Part shown: positions 36,085 to 49,449 of the stretch, one piece after another
Layout: each line of letters begins with the position of its first letter
Position numbering within the stretch: the stretch's first letter is position 1
From: Epiperipatus broadwayi
Taxonomy: Eukaryota; Onychophora; Udeonychophora; Euonychophora; Peripatidae
DNA: 64,000 bases
Direction of reading: 5' to 3'
NCBI GenBank assembly: GCA_028023455.1
Contig: JAQFVV010000032.1
Location: forward strand, 248,001-312,000
Position numbers and translations under genes: made by a program
The notes under the pieces: model-generated
Told to the model about the DNA's origin: nothing
Databases searched by the model: none
What the model saw: only the letters and a program-made list of their open reading frames with translations

Positions 36085-38535
36085 ATAAATTTAAGGAAAA
36101 GAGATGATGATCCAGAGATGTATAATCAGATAAAGATCAAATCCAATACTGATGAACTATAACTACTATAGCATATTTATAATCTACTACTAAACCATAC
36201 AAAAGATAAATTTAAAATCACTAATTAATAGTTATTAGAATAGTCCTATCAACAGATAATACACACTCTGAATAAGAATAATGATACTTTGATTAGAAAA
36301 ATTATCTTACTAAATTATATTTAATAAAAAAACAAGAGTAAATAACCTCAGCAATTTCTAAAACTAAAACTCTTGTGTAAAATTAAAAGTTTAAGTTAAG
36401 TTGTGTATTAAAGAATTTCTGGGATTAATAAACAAATAAGTAATATCTTAGCTGACCACAAAATAACCTTATGATGCAATCTTAAAATAATAAACAAAAA
36501 CAAATATTAATTCACAAATTTAGTGAATCAATTTAAATTTAATCTAATAATAGCCTACTATCCAAGACATTACTTAAGCAAAAAAAGAGCAAGGGTACTT
36601 TTTATGCCTTTCCCATACTCACAGACAACTTACTAAAGACCTCAAATGCAGATGGATTAAAATTCTTTAAACATATAAGATTTAAGATGATGATAGATGA
36701 TGTGCAGTGAATATAAGATATTGTCATCTTTTAAAATAATAATAATTAAAATATTCTTCTGAAGTACTAATATTATTAATATAATATTGCATAATCTTTA
36801 GTTAGAGAAGATATACTGATAATTTAAAAAATAAACTTTTAACTAAGCATTTAACTATGTATCTGATATAATGTAATTATCTGTTATGGTGATTCAATCT
36901 GAGAATCACTTACTTTATCATGACTTTATTATTCTAAAACTAATATCAAATATATTTAATTAAATTTATGATATATTTGTGAACTATTAAATTGAAGATT
37001 CAATAAACTTTAGAAACTTAAGATTTTGTGAACTTGGAACCCAAGACAATATTATATTTTTATATAAAAGCAAAACAAACAAACAAAACTTTTTGAAATA
37101 ATAATAATTTGGTTTATTAAGAACAATAAGAAATGCTTACAAATTTAATGGATTATAAACATTGCCAATATCGCACTGGGATCTAATATAAATATTTTGA
37201 CTTTTAACAATTTCCTTTAGTTTACATTAGTATACTTAATAACAGGCAAAGGCTATTCAATTTTAATCTCTTTTAACAATTAGAGATTTTTACAATCTTT
37301 AACTTTAATTATAATGTCTGTATTTAATAAGCACACTTCCAATTTTTTTAATTAAATTAATTCATAACATTATGGTGTCTTCTAGTAATCGGAATAGCAC
37401 ACAAAACTAGGTTAGTATTTAAAACCCTATCTTAATTTTATAATCCTAAACTTAACAAACGCTAAGCTGGAAAAGCATATATTTTGAAAACTACAACTAG
37501 TTATACTGACATAACTAATATTAAACTGATGATATATTTTTAAATTAGACTAAGATAATCCTAAAATAAAACTAAGTTAAGTGTAGGAGGCATTCATTCA
37601 TCAGAGATCAGTTATACTCTTTTAAATAAATTTAGTCCACATAAAATTATTCCCTCAATGTTTTAAAGTTAATAATGTAACAGACTTACAAATCCAGCGG
37701 TGAAACTCTGGATATAATATTAAATTAGTATGTGTGAATTGCCATGCCACTTATACCATATGCATATTTAACATATTTTAAAATAAATATAATTCATTGT
37801 TGGTTAGCTTGTGCATGATAAAACTATCATAGCAACACAATTCAAACATTGATATACTTATGAGCCATAAATTAACTGCCACTACCTGAAGAAATAAATT
37901 TCCTCAAACACACATATCTTGTCATCACTAATCTAGAACAAATGCAACATCACTTACTGTGGTGGAACTAGCATTAACTCATCATAAATGATAGGCTAAA
38001 AATATCAGAACATATAGGCTTCTCTGAGCTGGAAAAGAATGTGGTGGCTTTCAAAAATACCTAATATCGAGGCAAAAACAAAGATGTCTGGAATTCTTCT
38101 ACAGTACACCTGGGAATAGGAAAACACACCAAGAAAGCACGATCCTCTCTCATGGGATTTTCAGTGCTTATAAATGTGATCATCATCACTGAAAAATACA
38201 CTATTATAACTCTCTTTTGGAGACAAGCACTATCAAATCATGGAAATACAATACAATAAGGATGGAGGATTTTTATCTACTCCATAAAGCATATTCAAAA
38301 TTATTAACTAAGCCTAACTCTATGAGGCTAACAATTACGAACTAATAGTAAGATATATACTTCACCTGAATTAACTAAGTTATTCCTAAGAAGTTTGAAA
38401 ATACCAAAATGTATATTCAATGTTGAACCAACAAAGTAAACTGTCAAGTGACTACTATGAGAAATACTTTAAAATTAAATGCATATAAAATTCTAGGCAA
38501 GGCACAATTCACACATAGTAAAATATTAAATACTA
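36085..38535. other. A+T-rich non-coding stretch
   Basis: No gene was found. The segment 37920-38280 is somewhat more complex but unrecognised. Confidence 0.4.
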
Positions 38536-38537
38536 GT

Positions 38538-38565
38538 GTATATATATATATATATATATATATAT
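38538..38565. repeat. (TA)n microsatellite
   Basis: An uninterrupted TA tract. Confidence 0.9.
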
Positions 38566-41500
38566 TGTACCCTTACTTCTTGATATATAAAATAGTTTAA
38601 AATACAACTAGCTCAGTTACATTATTATGCTTAATTAAAATTTGCATATCTATCTTTAATATACTTTTATATTATTACATCTTAATTAAATTTATTATCA
38701 ATTATCCAAATCAATATAGTTCCAGAATATATTAATTAAATAAGTATTTAATAAATTATGAGACTGCGAAGTAAAGTTACAAAGTAATAAGCAGATTTAC
38801 ACTGAGTTAATATCTCCCAAGATACTGTCTCAATGGCATAAGAATACTACTACTACCTTATCATCTTACCACTACATTTATAGCATTCTTATGACTTGTA
38901 AATGAAATAAATTATCTTCAATAATACTAAAATAATTCCTAACTTTTAACTTAAAATATAATTAAATAATCTCAGGTTCTTTTAAGATGTTTTAAAATAA
39001 TAATAACTCATGTAAATAAGTATGATGTGGGATTTTATATCAAACTTAAATACACCTAACTATTTTAATAATAATGAATAATAATACTAATCTTAAAGAT
39101 AACTTAATCTTATATATTTCTATTATATAATCAATCATTAAACAAATAAACAATCAGTGTATATCTTTATTTCATAGGTATCTTCATTTTAAAAGATCAA
39201 AATCTATACTAATAACTGTGGCAATAAACAATATTGTATTCTTATAATGTGCATTATAATCATCTTATGACCATTGCAATATTTTATGTTCATGTCAATC
39301 AATTCTTATAAAATAATGTTAAGCAAATATTGTATTCATTTCTAAATAATAATAACAAACTCAATTTTGTGCAAATATTATGTTTATTTCAAATTATCTG
39401 ATGTCAAAATGCTGTGGTGAAAAATAATGAAACTCGACACACTTTTAAAACAAATTAACAAATTTATTTACAATAACTTCAAATAAAATTTATTTACACT
39501 ATTTACAGTTTAGAATTTATGACAACAAATAAAATAAAATAAGAAATACAAATATAAAAGGCTTACACTGTTACTAATTTATGTACTCAATAAATAACTA
39601 TACATTCCTTTAAATGTTATATTAATAATATTACAGTGTGTTTTTCCAAAACTTAGATTTTTTAAAATAAATAGCAATGTACTATAATTATTTCAAATAA
39701 TAATATATGTCAAGACTATTTATGTAGCATGTGTACATAATGTAGCTCTACTTATTAAATAGCTACATTAACTAAGTATTACCATTTATAATGTATCATC
39801 ATATATTTACTTTCTTATTAGCATTGCTTAATAGTTTTATAAAATTAATGTATCTTTGTAATGTAAAACAAATAATTGACTGTAATTATACTTTACTTAA
39901 TGTAATTCCTGTTATATGTTTTATCAAATATGCATTACATATCTGTACTGTTCAAATACTATTACTTAAATCATTTATCAATTTTAAATTCACAAAGCAT
40001 TACCTTAGATAAATTCTATGATTCTTTTCTACGTGAAAGTATGACTTTACTTTATGTGCTTTACTAACCTTTTCTAATAAATTTCTATCTATAAAACATA
40101 TTCTAAACTTATCTAAAAATTTCCGGACAATAAATATCAATTTTAAATAAAATATTCATTATCTAATCTACCTATACTACATTGTCTATACTTAATAAAT
40201 TTCAATCCAAACAAAGCTCTACCCATAACGTAACTAACTACTTAATATAATAAAATACAAAAATAAGTCTTTTCAAATCTATTCTTATCTTGCAAATAAT
40301 AAAATAGTTACTTAAATAAAGAATAAATATAATTCTAATACTATAACATAATAAAATATCAAAATATTTATATCATATAATTATTTCTAAGCTCTTACTA
40401 ATGTTGTATCATGTTGACATTATAAATAAAATATGCATATTTTAATAAAGTTGTTCCATATAATTATGTGTTTCATAAAATATCATCCATTCATTCTACA
40501 ACAACATAATATTCAGTTGATCTAAAGAAAAAAATATTAAATCATTAAAACATTATACAATATTTTTACCATAACAATAATAATGTCAATCTGCTATCCA
40601 GCATTTTGGATTTGCAGTTCATAAAATAAAAATATTCACATTTCACCTAAACATTCATTAGAATATTCCGTGTTATATTAATTATAAAAATAAATTTATG
40701 TAATTATTATTATATTATTTTTAAGTTACTATTTAATAAATGTACCTAACCTACTTTTAATAGTTTAATAATATTTTAAATTTTATGTTAAATAATAAAA
40801 TAAAGATTATATTAGTATTCCAGCGCTTTGTTCTACCTAAAAGTTCTAATAAATATCCTACTATAAAGTCAATAGAACACTATTTCCTGTTCCGTTGTAT
40901 CACGGTTTCTTGAAAGTTATAATAAAAATGATAAGTTTTTTAAAAAAAAATAGTCCCAAAAAAAATAAAATTAAAAATATTTATAAGTTCTGTTTCTGTC
41001 CTTCTTTATAAAATATTGTTCAAATATTATTTCCAAATTAATTTATAATTGAAATATTCTCATTTAACTATTCCATTAACTCTTCCCTTTTTTACTCCCC
41101 TTTATTTTTTCAAAACTATATCTAGGTAAGTTTTCCTCTATATCCCTTTTATTACTCAATAAATAATTTTATTATATTCGATTTTAAATAATCTATCTAT
41201 ATCTATTTTTTTCAGTCAATATTTAGTCTTTTAAGAAAGATAACACTTATTTATTAAAATATATTCTTATCTCTTTACTTAAGATATATTATTTTTAAAA
41301 TGCAAAATATTCTTTCTATAAAGTATTCATATTTTTTAAATATCTATTTATGATAGACATATAATTTAAATTTAAAACTATTTATAGTCCAAAACACTTC
41401 TCCAGAGTAGTACTATCTGTTATTTTCTACTAAATGTATATCTAATATGTTTTCCATGATTATTCTATAAATTATTTATATTGAAAGAAATAGGAATTAT

Positions 41501-44500
41501 TAGTTTTACCATACTTATCATTTAAAAAATATAAAATATATACAATAACTCTATATTTTAACACGATTTTAAGAGTTTAAATTTACTTAGCTATTTTTCA
41601 ATACACATATTAGAAATTTAATTACAGAACCCTCAACAATTAATCCATTTTATACACAGAAACTCCCTTATCTGATTGGTACATTTAAACAATCAAACTT
41701 TCTACTTATTTACATATTTATCAACTCACTATTAAAAATAAAATAATGACTTATTTAATATTTAATATTATTACTTTTTTAAAAATAATCTTTATCGTTT
41801 ATTCAAATCTATCAACTTTTTAAAATATTTTTCTCACTTGATTTAAATCTTAACTTTTATAAGACCATTTAAAATAAATTAAAGCTTTTTAAATACGTTA
41901 CATTTTTAAGATAATATTTTTAAAAATCAGATTTAATATTTTACATTAATATCTTTATTTTTATCTCGTGATAACTCACGTATTATTTATAAATTTTACA
42001 AATGATTTTTAAAATAATTATGCAACTTTATTAGACAACTTCCACAATGTGTGTAAATTTAAAAACATCTGTTCTTTTTACAATAAAGAAACGCTTACCG
42101 TCATCTAAAAATAAACTAACAATTGAATTTTTAAAATAAATATTTTTAAAATAAATAAGACATTATAACAGATTTTAAAATAATTATCCAATATTATTAA
42201 AATCAAATATTAATCTTCTATTTAAGTACTTATAATAATTAATAATATTTATATTCTCTTATAATATTATTTTATCAACAAAAAATATACATTTAATTTT
42301 AACTTGTATTTTTAAACACTTTAAACATTTACTATTAAATTTATTAATGCAGTATTATATAATAATCATCATCATTTTAAATATTTTCTCAATATCAACA
42401 CAATTCACATATCAAATAATTACAGATTGCTCTAATTAAACTTATGGTAACATACCAAAGCAAATAAATACATATTTAAAATACTTCTTAAATTTAAAAT
42501 TTTCACTAGATTAGCACAAAACTTAAATGGTGACCCATACAAAAGGGCACAATAAATATATATTAACTAGTGAACTTTTGATTGCAAATTAAATACGAAA
42601 ATATTAATTCTCAATGCATATAAAAAATATTTGCAATTATTAATCATGTAATATTCATAAAACAAATGAATGGAAACTCTCTGATAAAATTCTTTGGCAG
42701 ATTTAAAATGACATTCCCCATAATAAACTAAGACTTTGATATTTAATTCTCTGAAAATGAATTATCAAATAAACTAACTTATGAAGTGCTTAACAAATAT
42801 AATAATAAAATGTACCTGAAAAAAATGGAAAAATATTTGCTCATTCTAATAAACCCATTACTTTAAAATTACAACTTTAATTTACCTGAAATATTTATGC
42901 AAAAAAAAAAAATGTTACACAACATATCCAGCATAAATATTTTTATGATTTCATTTTTTTTTAAACCAATAAAATAAACAATAAAAAAAAATAATAATAC
43001 AGTAACTTAAGTTCATCTTTCAGCTCCATAATGGTTTTCCATTTAAATATGTATATAAATTCTTCAAGCTAATTTATTTATCCCAGTTCGAAGCTTCAGT
43101 TAAAACACTTATAACATGGCAATGATTTTCCAATGAAAATATCCAATAGTTCCTTAAGAATGCTTTCATTTTTTTAAAACAATTTTAAACACTTAAATAA
43201 TAAGACTAAGCTGGCATAAAAAAAAAAAAAATTCTTCAGCTGAGCACATTTTTTTATTTATAAGATCCCAGGTTCAAAATGTATATCATAATAATGATAC
43301 AAATATATATATATATCTCTCTTTATTTGAATCTCTTTATCCTCTTTTAGGAAAAACGCATCTTTTAAAATAGTTGTTTTTTTTATCTTTAAAATATTTT
43401 TTCATAATAATATTCCAAAACGTGTTTTATTTTAAAACCAATTTCCTTTTATTACTTTCCAACATAAGAGTAGATTTTTTTATCATTAAAGACGTTTCAC
43501 AATTTGTATGCTACAATTAATGTCATAAAGTTACTTATAAATACTGGCAAGTATAACCATTTACTATGTACTTAACAAATATAAGTTTATTACTGATCAT
43601 TGCAGATTGCTTTGAAGTTTTGTTTCCGAATACTTTTCTTTTATTACTGGGTAAAATAAGAGTTCCCATTTTAAAATATATATTTTATTTGTTTGCATTT
43701 AGCTAAACAAATCATTTCATTTATGTCAAGGTATAAATAATAACTTTTTTAAAAATTAATCATTCTTTATAGTTTCACTGTAACCGAATGTAGCTTCATT
43801 ATAATGTTTTTTTTTATACTTTAAAATGTTTTTTTCTCTCACATATACTTTTAATTTAACAGGATAAGAAATTAGTATTTTACTATCAAAATATTTTAAT
43901 GCAACCGAATGCTTATCTGTGTAAATGATTAATAATTTGTTCTTTAATCTTACTTCCAAGTAAAGGAAAACAAATAAATTAAATGTATATAATATGAGAG
44001 ATGCCAGATTTATTCCAAACATTTTTAACTATAATTTTTATGCTTCGATTGAAATTTAAATTGTCAGAAAACAGATTACCTTTTAAATTTAGCCCTCCAT
44101 CACTGCAAGACAGTTTTAAATAAATGTTTTACAAACATACTTTTATTTTTTTAGAAAAATATAAAGCTTTAAGAAACTTACTTTTTATTAAAGAAATTTT
44201 AGGATCCAGCATAGGTAGAATTAAAAATAAGATCATCCCCTGAATGACACCTGTATCCCTGTTTTATATTATAATCTTTAATACCCCTCCCCCTTTTGAT
44301 CAATTGGCTTGTAAACCAATCAAATTTTTTATTATTATTACATTTTACTATTCTTAACAATTCAACTGTGAAATCAATTTACTGACATAATTAATTTTAT
44401 TATACTAAATCATGTGACCACAGCTGCAAAGTCAAAAATTCATTGTTAACAAATATTATCTAATATTTTTAATGATGTTTTATACAACACAATAGTAATA

Positions 44501-45210
44501 AATATAAAATTCAAAGTTATTCCTCTCTATTAACTTTTAAATATTTCATTTAAAATAACTTTATTCATTCATTTGCTTTATTTTTTTATTATTTTTAAAC
44601 AATATTGAAATTAAATTATTTCTTTATTTTTATATTTATATTATTCTTGCATGCATAGACATATTCTCACATACGAACGTACACTAATTGTTTAAAAGTT
44701 ATTTTTAAAACTACAACAAAATAATTTAAAACAATAAAATGTTAATGAATATTTAATCCAAAATAATTTTTACAAGTGAAACGCTAAACTAATAAATATT
44801 ATTACACTGTTTTAATGAAAACTTACAGATTATTTTTAAACCTTATTACTTAATATTATTTATTCCTATTTATTTATAATATCTAATTATTATAGTTTAA
44901 CCATTAAAATGAATTATATAATAGTTATTTTAAAATACATTTAATATTACTTATCAATTCACAACTATTTCTAATATTTCTTTTAATTCAAATTATTATA
45001 TAGCATCCTTTATCAAACCAACTCACATATACTATCTACATATTATCATAAAGATTATAATCCTACATAAGATTCTCCTATTTTATTTATTAATTTAAGT
45101 TAACTTAAATTTTATCATTATTATTTTTCTTTTAAAATCAGAAAATTTTAAACAAAAGGTTAAGATAACCCTGGGCACTTATTGGAACTAAATGAAACTT
45201 CAGTTAGGTA
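38566..45210. other. Extremely A+T-rich non-coding block, G-poor on the + strand
   Basis: No element or gene could be recognised over 6.6 kb. Many 60-base lines hold nearly no G but several C, so the strand is skewed. A less A+T-rich patch at about 44220-44430 has a C run (CCCCTCCCCC), an imperfect CCAAT hairpin (TTGATCAATTGG, CCAATCAAAT) and CATGTGACCACAGCTG. These could be regulatory, but this is only composition-based. Confidence 0.5.
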
Positions 45211-45211
45211 C

Positions 45212-45265
<54 letters not shown>
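45211..45265. repeat. (TA)n(TG)n compound microsatellite
   Basis: A TA tract passes into a TG tract. It sits where the G/C strand skew changes sign. Confidence 0.95.
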
Positions 45266-45268
<3 letters not shown>

Positions 45269-45269
45269 A

Positions 45270-47860
45270 ACTTTTTTTGCAACTGCCTATAAAATTATAT
45301 AGAAGCTACATCTTCAAAATTGAATTATAGTTGTTAATAAAGGAACTGTATTAACAAAGATGACATCTACATACAAAGAGAAAATTAAACGTCAACTTAA
45401 GATATTCTATTATTTTCTTCAATGTATAACAACTAAGGAATTAAAAATTGCATCTTTGAAGGATTTATATTTGCGAATTCCAGGAACATCTAAGACTATT
45501 GCATTAACTTTTATAAATACCATTTAAGTTTTTAAAAATTATAATTGGGAAACATTAATTTCATTTCCTTTATTATCATATTCATTTCATTAAAGAAATG
45601 AATAATAAGGGAGAATTAATAATTTAAAATATTTTTATTTTTATTTATGATTAATAAAAATTTAGATATAGGTTAAGAAATATTAATATGGGAAAGGCAT
45701 GTAAAAATATAAAGGAATAAAGTGAACGTAGAGGTAAGAAATTAAATTATTTTCAATTCACATACTATTATTTTTATGACATGACACTACTTTGTTTGTA
45801 CTAATCCAAATAGTCTAATAACCATAATGTATAATAAGTGGATAAATGACTAACATTGATATGAAATATATATTTTTATATTAATAAACATAAATTATGT
45901 ACAATCATTTTAATGAATGAAAACATTATACACAAATAATTGGATTATTATTTATAATCTAATTATTATATAATAGTGTTAATATAGAAGTCTTAATATT
46001 TAGATACTTATATTTTATATACATTATAAAATCACATAGTGTTATAAGTTAGAAAATATATCTACCATAAGTAAATAGAATATTTATATTTTTAATATAA
46101 GGAAGTAGGTATATAAATAATTTTTATATATTATAAAGTTTAAGTTATTTATTTGTTAAATAAATAATTATTATGTTTTTTATATTAAACTAAATGAAGT
46201 CTTCAATTCTGTTTTATTTATTTATTTGATTTTATATGATAAGAACAAACATTTAATATAATAATCTTTATTTTTTATTATATTGACTTCATGAAACCCA
46301 TTTTAAAGAGTTAGTGGGATTTTTTATTAATATTACTCTAGTATATTGATAGGAACCATTGAAGAGAGTCAATTGTTAAACTTCCCTGCATTTGAAATCT
46401 GAGCATAATGGTTAAGTCAATTAAGGTGAAAATTGATTTGATGTGGTTTAGATATAATAATTTATTAATAATAAATTATTTATTGGGAACAGATATAGTT
46501 TTATATCAAAATCAAATCATATCATTCATGGCATCCTATTTGAAGACCTTAAATCTGACTATAGTGAGATGCAACTGCCTTTAACTTACCTCATTGAGGG
46601 AGTGCATACCATTACAATATATATATATGTGTGTGTGTATAAAACACAGATACTTTATATATATATATATATAGTATGCGTATGTAAATTAATATTATTG
46701 TATACAATACTTTTAAAAACAATAATGTAGTTATTAATAATAAATTGAGGGGTCACATTTACATATATTTTACTGTGTGTATGATGACTTTTGATTTTAT
46801 TGAAGCAATAAAAATTTAAAAACCAACTACTGTATTTTAATTGCAAAGTAAAGTAAACAGCAAAATGTCTGCTTTTCATCACAATTTTATATTATTCTGA
46901 TGGACAGTCTTTTTTTAATAACTTTTTTGTCTTATAGAAACATAACAGTGGTTTTGTTATCAGAAAAATAGGATTTCTCTATTTTCATATTTTAAAATTA
47001 GTATCCATTTTTAGTATGTTTTAAAATTTTGTAAAGCTTTTAACATTATATTCAGAAAATATTTTATTATGCAAAATATTAGACATCAAATTTGGAAAGA
47101 ATAATAGAGGAAAAATTAAATGGATGTCTTTTCAACATAAACTGAATAAATTTTATTAATAAACATATTCATATATGGTGCTCTGTCACAGGAAAGTGAT
47201 TACTATGTATTGTAAAATTTATTTACAAATGTTACCTCTCTTTAAAAAACATGAACATGAAAGCACTCACAGAAGAAAAAATTGCTGAGCAAATATTTTA
47301 AAATTCATAAACTTCCATGTTATTTTTGTTTGGTTGATTAATTATATTTTGTTTGTTTATTACATTTTTGGATAGCATATTATTGAAGTCATGTAGTGAG
47401 AAAACAGCATAATTTGTAACTACAGTGTAATGTAAATGATTGAATCTTTTTTCCTAATAATAAGAATGTGCTTTTTAACATCAGAAACAAATTAAAAGAT
47501 TATTTATTTAAATTTGAGCAAATAAATGAGGTTTTAACCTTATGTTTTCTAGCAGTTGTTCATATAATATTGATTATTAACTTCATAATCCAGGAAATAT
47601 TTTTAAAATAGTTTACAAATATGAAATATAGTATTTCATAATTATGATTAAAGTATTATTTTTGCTGTAAACAAAATAATATTCATAAAAATTTCAATCC
47701 ATAATATTAATTCAGTATATTTATTTTATCTTATTTTACATATTTTAATAATTAAAATTAATAAACTTTGTTGTTATATGTTATCAAAGTATTGGCATTT
47801 TTAAATGCTTTTATTTAATTACAATCTCTGATTGATTGTTTGTTTGTAAATACTTTTATT
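45270..47860. other. A+T-rich non-coding stretch
   Basis: TA/TG tracts lie at about 46616-46640 and 46656-46673. No gene was seen; the frame at 46655-46882 is antisense to microsatellite and chance sequence. Confidence 0.5.
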
Positions 47861-47863
47861 TGA

Positions 47864-48509
47864 GTTAGAATAAAATTTCAAAATCAAGGTTTAATATATT
47901 TAGATTCAATAAGATATGTTTACATTTGGTACATTAGACATAAATCACTGGCAATACAATATAGCACTAAAATATTTTTGATAGGTGATCTGGTTTCTTA
48001 AATGTGGACCTTTAGATGGAGAAAACTTTAAATATTTTGATATCAATAGAAGGCATTTCTAGAATTGTAATATACTTTAAATAAAGCACAAGAGATGGTA
48101 TATAGATTTTTTTAGTTTTAACTGGAAGTTTAATTTAAGTTAGAATAAAATTTTAAAATCAAATAAATTTAAATTCAATACAATTTGTTGAAATTTGTTA
48201 CATTACATATAAATCACTGGCAATGTAATATAACACTAAAATATTTTAAGATAATGGCATAGTTTCTTAAATCCAGATTACTGGGCAGGTGAAATTTCAA
48301 ATATTTATTTTCAAGCATTAAAATTTAAAGGAAGTTCATCCATATTAAATAAAGTAGTTTTCTTAAGCATTTTTTTTAAAATCAACTTTTCCAATAAAAG
48401 AAAAATATTAAACATTTTTCACCAGAAAGGATGTTTTCATATTTTAAGTTGCTTAATAATTTATTATACACATATATAATTGTGTACACATACTATATAT
48501 ATATATATG

Positions 48510-48544
<35 letters not shown>

Positions 48545-48739
48545 ATTTATTATATAAATATCAAATGGTATATATATATATAATAAAAGTGTCAAATTGA
48601 TTTGACATAAATTATACATATTAAATAAAGTTCATTTACAATATAATTTTAGTAAGCATATTTTTTTTAAAAAATTCCACTTTATAGCAAAAATGTCAAG
48701 GACTTTTACTTAATGATTTATAGACACATATGAAGTATG

Positions 48740-48807
<68 letters not shown>

Positions 48808-49050
48808 CCTATTGAAGAAATATAAGGTAGTATAGATATATATATATATATAAACTATAAGTGCCAAGTCAATATGAAGTAAAATCTTATGTATTCTTTA
48901 AATTTTATTATAAAATATAGTTTTTTATTTTAGTGCTTTTTTTAAATCAACTTTTCAAATAAAAATGAAAAATGTCAAACACTTTTTTTAAAAAATCTAA
49001 GATTTGTTTTTATTCGAATTTTAAAAAATTTCTAAAATCAATGTAACATA
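47864..49050. repeat. Degenerate tandem array, period about 270 bp
   Basis: GTTAGAATAAAATTT recurs at 47864 and 48139 (275 bp apart), and ACATAAATCACTGGCAAT recurs in the same register. AAATAAAG followed by A+T-rich blocks recurs at 48079, 48347 and 48623, and a weaker match near 48895, giving four or more diverged units. TA tracts have expanded inside later units (48492-48542, 48742-48804). There is no coding potential. Confidence 0.65.
48742..48804. repeat. (TA)n microsatellite inside the tandem array
   Basis: An uninterrupted TA tract of about 63 bases. Confidence 0.95.
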
Positions 49051-49069
49051 CTTTTAAAAAAAAATTTAA

Positions 49070-49440
49070 ATACTACTCAGACTGCTTTTTTATTCTTTGT
49101 TTTAATTAAAATTGGAATAATTATGAAAAGGATTCCAATACAAACAAGTTAACAATAATATATAGAAAAATATTATATAATAAACATTTTGTTTACTGTG
49201 ACAATATTAAGAAATTAAAAATAAATAGAAATAATTTTTTGTAGTAAATGCTTTTATTTAGGATGCACTAAAAACCAAAAAATAATTGTTTTTCAGACAT
49301 AATAGGAATTTTCATATTTAACTTGAAATAAAAGCTTGGAGGAGAATTGAAAATTGATTAAATTAATCCCTATTTTTTAATGAAGGGATTGGCTTAATGA
49401 ATTTTTGGATGCCCCATGTTTTTATTTTAAGTTAAATATT
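49070..49440. repeat. Dispersed repeat with terminal hairpin, copy 2
   Basis: The part around 49080-49190 resembles 22025-22140. It is followed by inverted arms at about 49313-49337 and 49419-49442 (ATTTAACTTGAAATAAAAGC against TTTTTATTTTAAGTTAAAT). The repeat-then-hairpin order is the same as in the copy at 22 kb, though the hairpin sequences differ. Confidence 0.45.
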
Positions 49441-49449
49441 GAAATGAAT

